Assembly: GCA_002421825.1 (NCBI GenBank)
Contig: DISR01000052.1
Coordinates: 1 to 8,957, forward strand
Direction: 5' to 3'
DNA: 8,957 nt
Source: Thiobacillus sp. UBA6205
GTDB taxonomy: Bacteria; Pseudomonadota; Gammaproteobacteria; Burkholderiales; Thiobacillaceae
Shown here piece by piece: positions 5,818 to 8,957 of this stretch (the stretch's first letter is position 1; each line of letters starts with the position of its first letter). Both the position numbers and the translations under genes were made by a program. The notes under the pieces are model-generated. The model saw only the letters and a list, made by a program, of their open reading frames with translations, did not search any database and was not told the origin of the DNA.

Positions 5818-7422
5818 TCAGTCTTCGTGCCGGTACAGCCAGAAGCGCACATTCTTCTCACCCGGAAGGCCTCCCTCCCAGCGCTTTACCCAGCCGGCGC
5901 CTGCGTTGACCGGCTTGCGGTCTTTCTGGGCCAGCAGCAGCCAGTCGCATGGCAAGCCATCGTCCGCCCTCAGCTCGAGCCCGCTGTGATATGCCAGCAG
6001 TTGCAAATAAAGTGCATCCAGGCCGGGGGCGGCCACGCAATTCGCGCCCTCCGCATGAGCGCGGATCTCCTTCCCAACCTGGACATGGCTTAGCCGCGCG
6101 TCCAGCGGGCGCATGAACAGGGCCAACAGCAGGCCCCAGACGAAAGTGACGCCCACGCTCCATACCAGGACAGGCCTTTGCGGCGAGCGCGGTTGCCGCT
6201 TCAGCCAGCCCAGCCAGGCGATCCACGCCAGGGTGAGCAACAGGCCCAGCGTCAGCGCCGGCGGCCTCAGGCCCCGGCTTTCCATGCCCAGCTTGGCGAG
6301 GCGCCTGGCCAGTTGTTCGGGCCAGCCAAGATCGAATGCCGCCCAGTACACCCAGAACACCAGCGCGAAAAAGCTGAAGGCCATGAGCGAAAACCACAGC
6401 AGGGCATTGGCGGCACCCCGTTTCAGTTCACCCAGCCCCGCCCCCGCCAGCAAGGCCAGCGCAGGCAACAGGATGATGGTTTGCAGTTGCTCGGGGCCGG
6501 CATGCAGGCTCAGGGCGACGAAAGCAACGGCGAACACGCCGAGCGGCAACCAAAGCCTGACCGAATCCCAGCCCTCGCGCCGCAGCCGGTAAACGGCCCA
6601 GCCGGCCAGCAGCCAGGCAGGCCAGGCGAACCAGGCCAGCGCTTCAAGAAAGTACAACGGGTTGTAGCGGGATTTCTCTCCCATGCCGAAAACGCTTTGT
6701 CCCAGCGCGGCGTACTGCCACCAATTTGCCAGCCGCTCCGGGTAGTGCGTATGGACCGACATCAGCCACACCCCGCACAGGGCAAAGGCCGCAGTCAGCG
6801 CGAACCACGAGCCGCCCACGCGCGCGGAAGTACGCCAACTCGGAACCAGCACCGGCAGCAGGAGCAGCGCCAGCGCCAGCCCCAGCGCGGAAAGCCATGC
6901 GCCGGACAGGAACAGCGCGGCCAGGCCCACGCCGGCCAGACCGCCCCCGCGCAAGGGCTGCGAAAGCATGCGCGCCAGGCCATAGACAAACAGTGAAATC
7001 GCGGCCAGTTGCGCAGTGTAGGGGTTGTTTTCGTGTGCCGGCACCAGCAGGCCCATGCAGCCGATCAAGGCCAGTACCGCAGGCCAGGCGGCCTTGTTGC
7101 CGTAAAGCGTGCGCGCCGTCAGGGCAACCAGCCCGATCGAGACGCCGACCAGGGCCCCGCTGGTGAGCCGGGCCGCATCATGCAGCGCAAGGACGGGAGA
7201 AAGCAGGACGCTCAACGCATGCGTGAGCCAAAGATACAGCGGCGGCAGGTGGGGAGCCCCGAGGCCGGAGGGAAACAGCCAATCGCCCTGCTCGCGTGCG
7301 GCCAGGAGCTGGGCAAAGGTTTCGGCGTCGGGCCCCTTCCACGGCGCGTGTCCGACCAGCCCGGGCAAAAGCCAGGCCAGGCAGAGCCCGACGAACCAGT
7401 AATCCGCCGGCAGCCGCTTCAC
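5818..7422 (-). CDS. Polytopic GT-C-type glycosyltransferase-like membrane protein (ArnT/PMT-like)
   Basis: This 534-residue integral inner-membrane protein has about twelve hydrophobic segments up to residue ~445, followed by a ~90-residue soluble tail. After the first membrane segment comes a loop with DAE at 32-34, then REQGDWLFPSGLGAPHLPP and LYLWLTHALS. This layout closely follows ArnT/PMT-family GT-C enzymes: an acidic DE-type site in the first periplasmic loop, then GDW, a short segment, a PP pair and a WL helix. Those enzymes transfer sugars from polyprenyl-phosphate carriers to lipid A, glycans or proteins on the periplasmic side. Donor and acceptor cannot be read from the sequence. 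The start is GTG (7420-7422). Its last bases overlap the TGA of the upstream M48 gene as GTGA, and no Shine-Dalgarno is present, which points to translational coupling. mobA starts 4 bases after its stop. The unusually long low-charge stretches are normal for this fold. Confidence 0.75.
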   Translation of the reverse strand: MKRLPADYWFVGLCLAWLLPGLVGHAPWKGPDAETFAQLLAAREQGDWLFPSGLGAPHLPPLYLWLTHALSVLLSPVLALHDAARLTSGALVGVSIGLVALTARTLYGNKAAWPAVLALIGCMGLLVPAHENNPYTAQLAAISLFVYGLARMLSQPLRGGGLAGVGLAALFLSGAWLSALGLALALLLLPVLVPSWRTSARVGGSWFALTAAFALCGVWLMSVHTHYPERLANWWQYAALGQSVFGMGEKSRYNPLYFLEALAWFAWPAWLLAGWAVYRLRREGWDSVRLWLPLGVFAVAFVALSLHAGPEQLQTIILLPALALLAGAGLGELKRGAANALLWFSLMAFSFFALVFWVYWAAFDLGWPEQLARRLAKLGMESRGLRPPALTLGLLLTLAWIAWLGWLKRQPRSPQRPVLVWSVGVTFVWGLLLALFMRPLDARLSHVQVGKEIRAHAEGANCVAAPGLDALYLQLLAYHSGLELRADDGLPCDWLLLAQKDRKPVNAGAGWVKRWEGGLPGEKNVRFWLYRHED

Positions 7423-8873
7423 TGGACGATTTTGATCATCTGGCCGGGCTTCGGCTCGCCCGCGGGATACAGATCGTTCATCAGCCTGAGCTGCGCCTCC
7501 GCGCTTTTGCTGCCGAGCGGCGACTGCGCGGCCAGTTGCGCCATGGTCATGCCAGGCTGCGCCTTGAGCACGCGGATGACGTGGGGCTTCGCATGCCTGC
7601 GCTCATCCGGGGTAAGCGAATGGAAGCTGTTGATGGTCGCCTTCATTTCGTTGCGGTTCTGATTGTAGGCACCGGCATCCTTGGCCAGCGCCGCGAACAG
7701 GAACTGGTCGCCGCTGTGATTGATGGCGGCGGCCAGCACCGGCTTGCCCTGCAGGGCGCCGGCGGCAAACGCGGCAGGATTGCCATTGACGCTGCCGGAT
7801 TCGAAGCGCGCGCCCTGGTCGAGTTTGAGGCCCTTGCGCAACGTGTCCATCGGCGCGGCATTTTTCGGGCCGGCCTTGAGTTCCACCAGCGCCGTGCCCT
7901 GGGGATTGATGGCCGCGACGCGATCGGGCTGATTCTGCACACGCCAGCCTTGCGGGAACTGCACGGCGATGCCGAGCTTTTCATGCAGCAAGGCATTGTT
8001 GCGGATCACGCCCTGCTCGGGGCTGTCGCCGAAATACATGCCGTTCATGGCCTTGAGGAATGCATCGCGATTTTCCAACGGGTTCGCGACCTGGTATTTC
8101 CTGGCTTCGCCCACTACCTGCTTGAGGCGCGCGTCATTGCTGGGATGGGTGTCAAACACGCCATGGTAGCGGCGCGGCTCGCGTCCTTCCTGCTTCGCCA
8201 GCTGCACGTCATACAGCTCCTGGTTTTTCAGCACGCCGATGACCTCGACCATGGCCTGCGGGTTGTAGCCGCTGCGGGCCAGATATTCGGCACCGAGGCG
8301 GTCCGCCTCCAGTTCGTGCTCACGCCCGTAGCCGGCGACCAGGGACTGGCTGAGGCTCTGCAGCAGGGAAACCCCGGCCTGGCTGTTCAGGCCCGGCACC
8401 AGAATCGAACCCAGTATCGCGCCCAGCCCCACCACGGTTGCCGTGCTTTGCTGGCGCACGCCGTGGCGCGCCGTGACATGGCCGATCTCGTGACCAACCA
8501 CACCGGCCAGCTCGGCCTCGCTATTGAGGTAGGCCATGATGCCGCGAGTAACGTAGATGTAGCCCCCTGGCAGGGCGAAGGCATTGACCTGCGGACTGTC
8601 GACGACGGTGAAATGCCAGTCGAGATTGGCGCGGTGGCTCTTCGCCGCCAGGCTCTTGCCGATGCGGCTCACGTAAGCCTGCAGTTCGGGATCGTTCACC
8701 ACCCCGTATTCCTGCAGCACCTCCTTGTGCGCTTGCGCGCCCTGCTGGGCTTCCTGCTGCTCGGACATCAGCACGAAATCCTTGCCGCCGGAAACCGGGT
8801 TCTGGGCGCAATGCGTAAGCAGCAAGGCGCCGCTTAGGACGACAACAATACGGCGCAGAACGGGAGAAGTCAT
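7419..8873 (-). CDS. M48-family zinc metalloprotease, lipoprotein (BepA/LoiP-like N-terminal half, LysM-like C-terminus)
   Basis: This is a 484-residue envelope protease, probably in periplasmic quality control of outer-membrane proteins. The start at 8873 gives a classic lipoprotein signal (RR at 7-8, hydrophobic 9-19, LTHC with C22 as lipidation site); GAGG about 9 bases upstream supports it. A start at 8924 would bury the signal. After C22 comes NPVSGGKDFVLMSEQQE, typical of secreted M48 proteases. The zinc site is HEIGH at 128-132 (H128, E129, H132), with the third ligand E187 in the ELEAD motif (187-191). A hydrophobic stretch lies at about 147-161. FDTHPSNDAR is the usual M48 substrate-cleft element. 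The middle and C-terminal parts (about 300-484) replace the TPR domain of BepA. The last ~55 residues end in AQPGMTMAQLAAQSPL and KPGQMIKIV, a LysM-like pattern that could bind peptidoglycan. Ala at +2 predicts outer-membrane sorting. It is first in a run with the GT-C-like gene and mobA. Confidence 0.93.
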   Translation of the reverse strand: MTSPVLRRIVVVLSGALLLTHCAQNPVSGGKDFVLMSEQQEAQQGAQAHKEVLQEYGVVNDPELQAYVSRIGKSLAAKSHRANLDWHFTVVDSPQVNAFALPGGYIYVTRGIMAYLNSEAELAGVVGHEIGHVTARHGVRQQSTATVVGLGAILGSILVPGLNSQAGVSLLQSLSQSLVAGYGREHELEADRLGAEYLARSGYNPQAMVEVIGVLKNQELYDVQLAKQEGREPRRYHGVFDTHPSNDARLKQVVGEARKYQVANPLENRDAFLKAMNGMYFGDSPEQGVIRNNALLHEKLGIAVQFPQGWRVQNQPDRVAAINPQGTALVELKAGPKNAAPMDTLRKGLKLDQGARFESGSVNGNPAAFAAGALQGKPVLAAAINHSGDQFLFAALAKDAGAYNQNRNEMKATINSFHSLTPDERRHAKPHVIRVLKAQPGMTMAQLAAQSPLGSKSAEAQLRLMNDLYPAGEPKPGQMIKIVQ

Positions 8874-8931
8874 GACACACCTCGGCGAAGCAGAATGCAG
8901 AACGTGATGATACTCGCGCCGCACGCAAACG

Positions 8932-8953
8932 AAAAAGGCAGCCGAAGCTGCCT
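8932..8953 (-). terminator. Intrinsic terminator with UUCG tetraloop (minus strand)
   Basis: Read on the minus strand, AGGCAGC-TTCG-GCTGCCT forms a 7-bp stem with the very stable TTCG loop, followed by TTTTT (8932-8936). This is a textbook Rho-independent terminator. It must end a minus-strand gene lying beyond the right edge. It also implies that the M48 gene at 8873 has its own promoter in the 58 bases 8874-8931, where a TATCAT -10-like string is visible (minus strand, around 8908-8913) without a good -35. Confidence 0.85.
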
Positions 8954-8957
8954 GCTG

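Noticed and set aside
7296..8837. Plus-strand open frame of 513 codons
   Set aside because: It is the antisense shadow of the M48 protease, whose HEIGH and ELEAD motifs are clear on the minus strand.

Overview
The window is GC-rich bacterial chromosome. It reads most like a betaproteobacterium, perhaps of the Nitrosomonadales (Sulfuricella, Gallionella or Thiobacillus type). The basis is the hemE-priA neighbourhood, the style of the M48 lipoprotease and the small secreted proteins. This placement is inference from protein style, since no rRNA or other marker is present. No phage, CRISPR, tRNA or complete insertion sequence was seen. Almost all of the window is ordinary core-genome coding sequence.

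Layout, left to right. Bases 1-300 hold the 3' end of a plus-strand gene, probably the cytoplasmic tail of a cation:proton antiporter. Bases 301-445 are a leader with 10-bp-phased TTACA-type repeats that look like a response-regulator operator. Two small exported proteins follow (446-880 and 929-1468): a helical periplasmic protein with an internal duplication, and a glycine-zipper protein. A GC-rich hairpin (1480-1504) separates them from hemE (1541-2608, uroporphyrinogen decarboxylase). The 309-bp hemE-priA gap (2609-2917) is the most unusual part. It is AT-rich and carries two perfect DnaA boxes plus three degenerate ones. priA (2918-5083, primosomal helicase) follows.

A 163-bp inverted-repeat element (5083-5245) fills the gap between convergent genes. 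Beyond it is a minus-strand, tightly packed three-gene unit, read right to left: an M48 lipoprotein protease (8873-7419), a polytopic GT-C-like glycosyltransferase (7422-5818; GTG start overlapping the protease stop) and mobA (5813-5250). At the right edge, a UUCG-capped intrinsic terminator on the minus strand marks the end of another minus-strand gene outside the window.

How the parts may work together. hemE (haem synthesis) and priA (replication restart) are housekeeping genes. The two small proteins are plausibly a regulated envelope pair. The M48-GT-C-mobA unit joins an envelope protease and a membrane glycosyltransferase to molybdenum cofactor maturation; I infer co-transcription from overlap, not shared function. 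The best candidate for something undescribed is the DnaA-box/AT-rich region before priA, which could be an origin-like site, a DnaA-titration site or DnaA control of priA. The second is the inverted-repeat element between priA and mobA.
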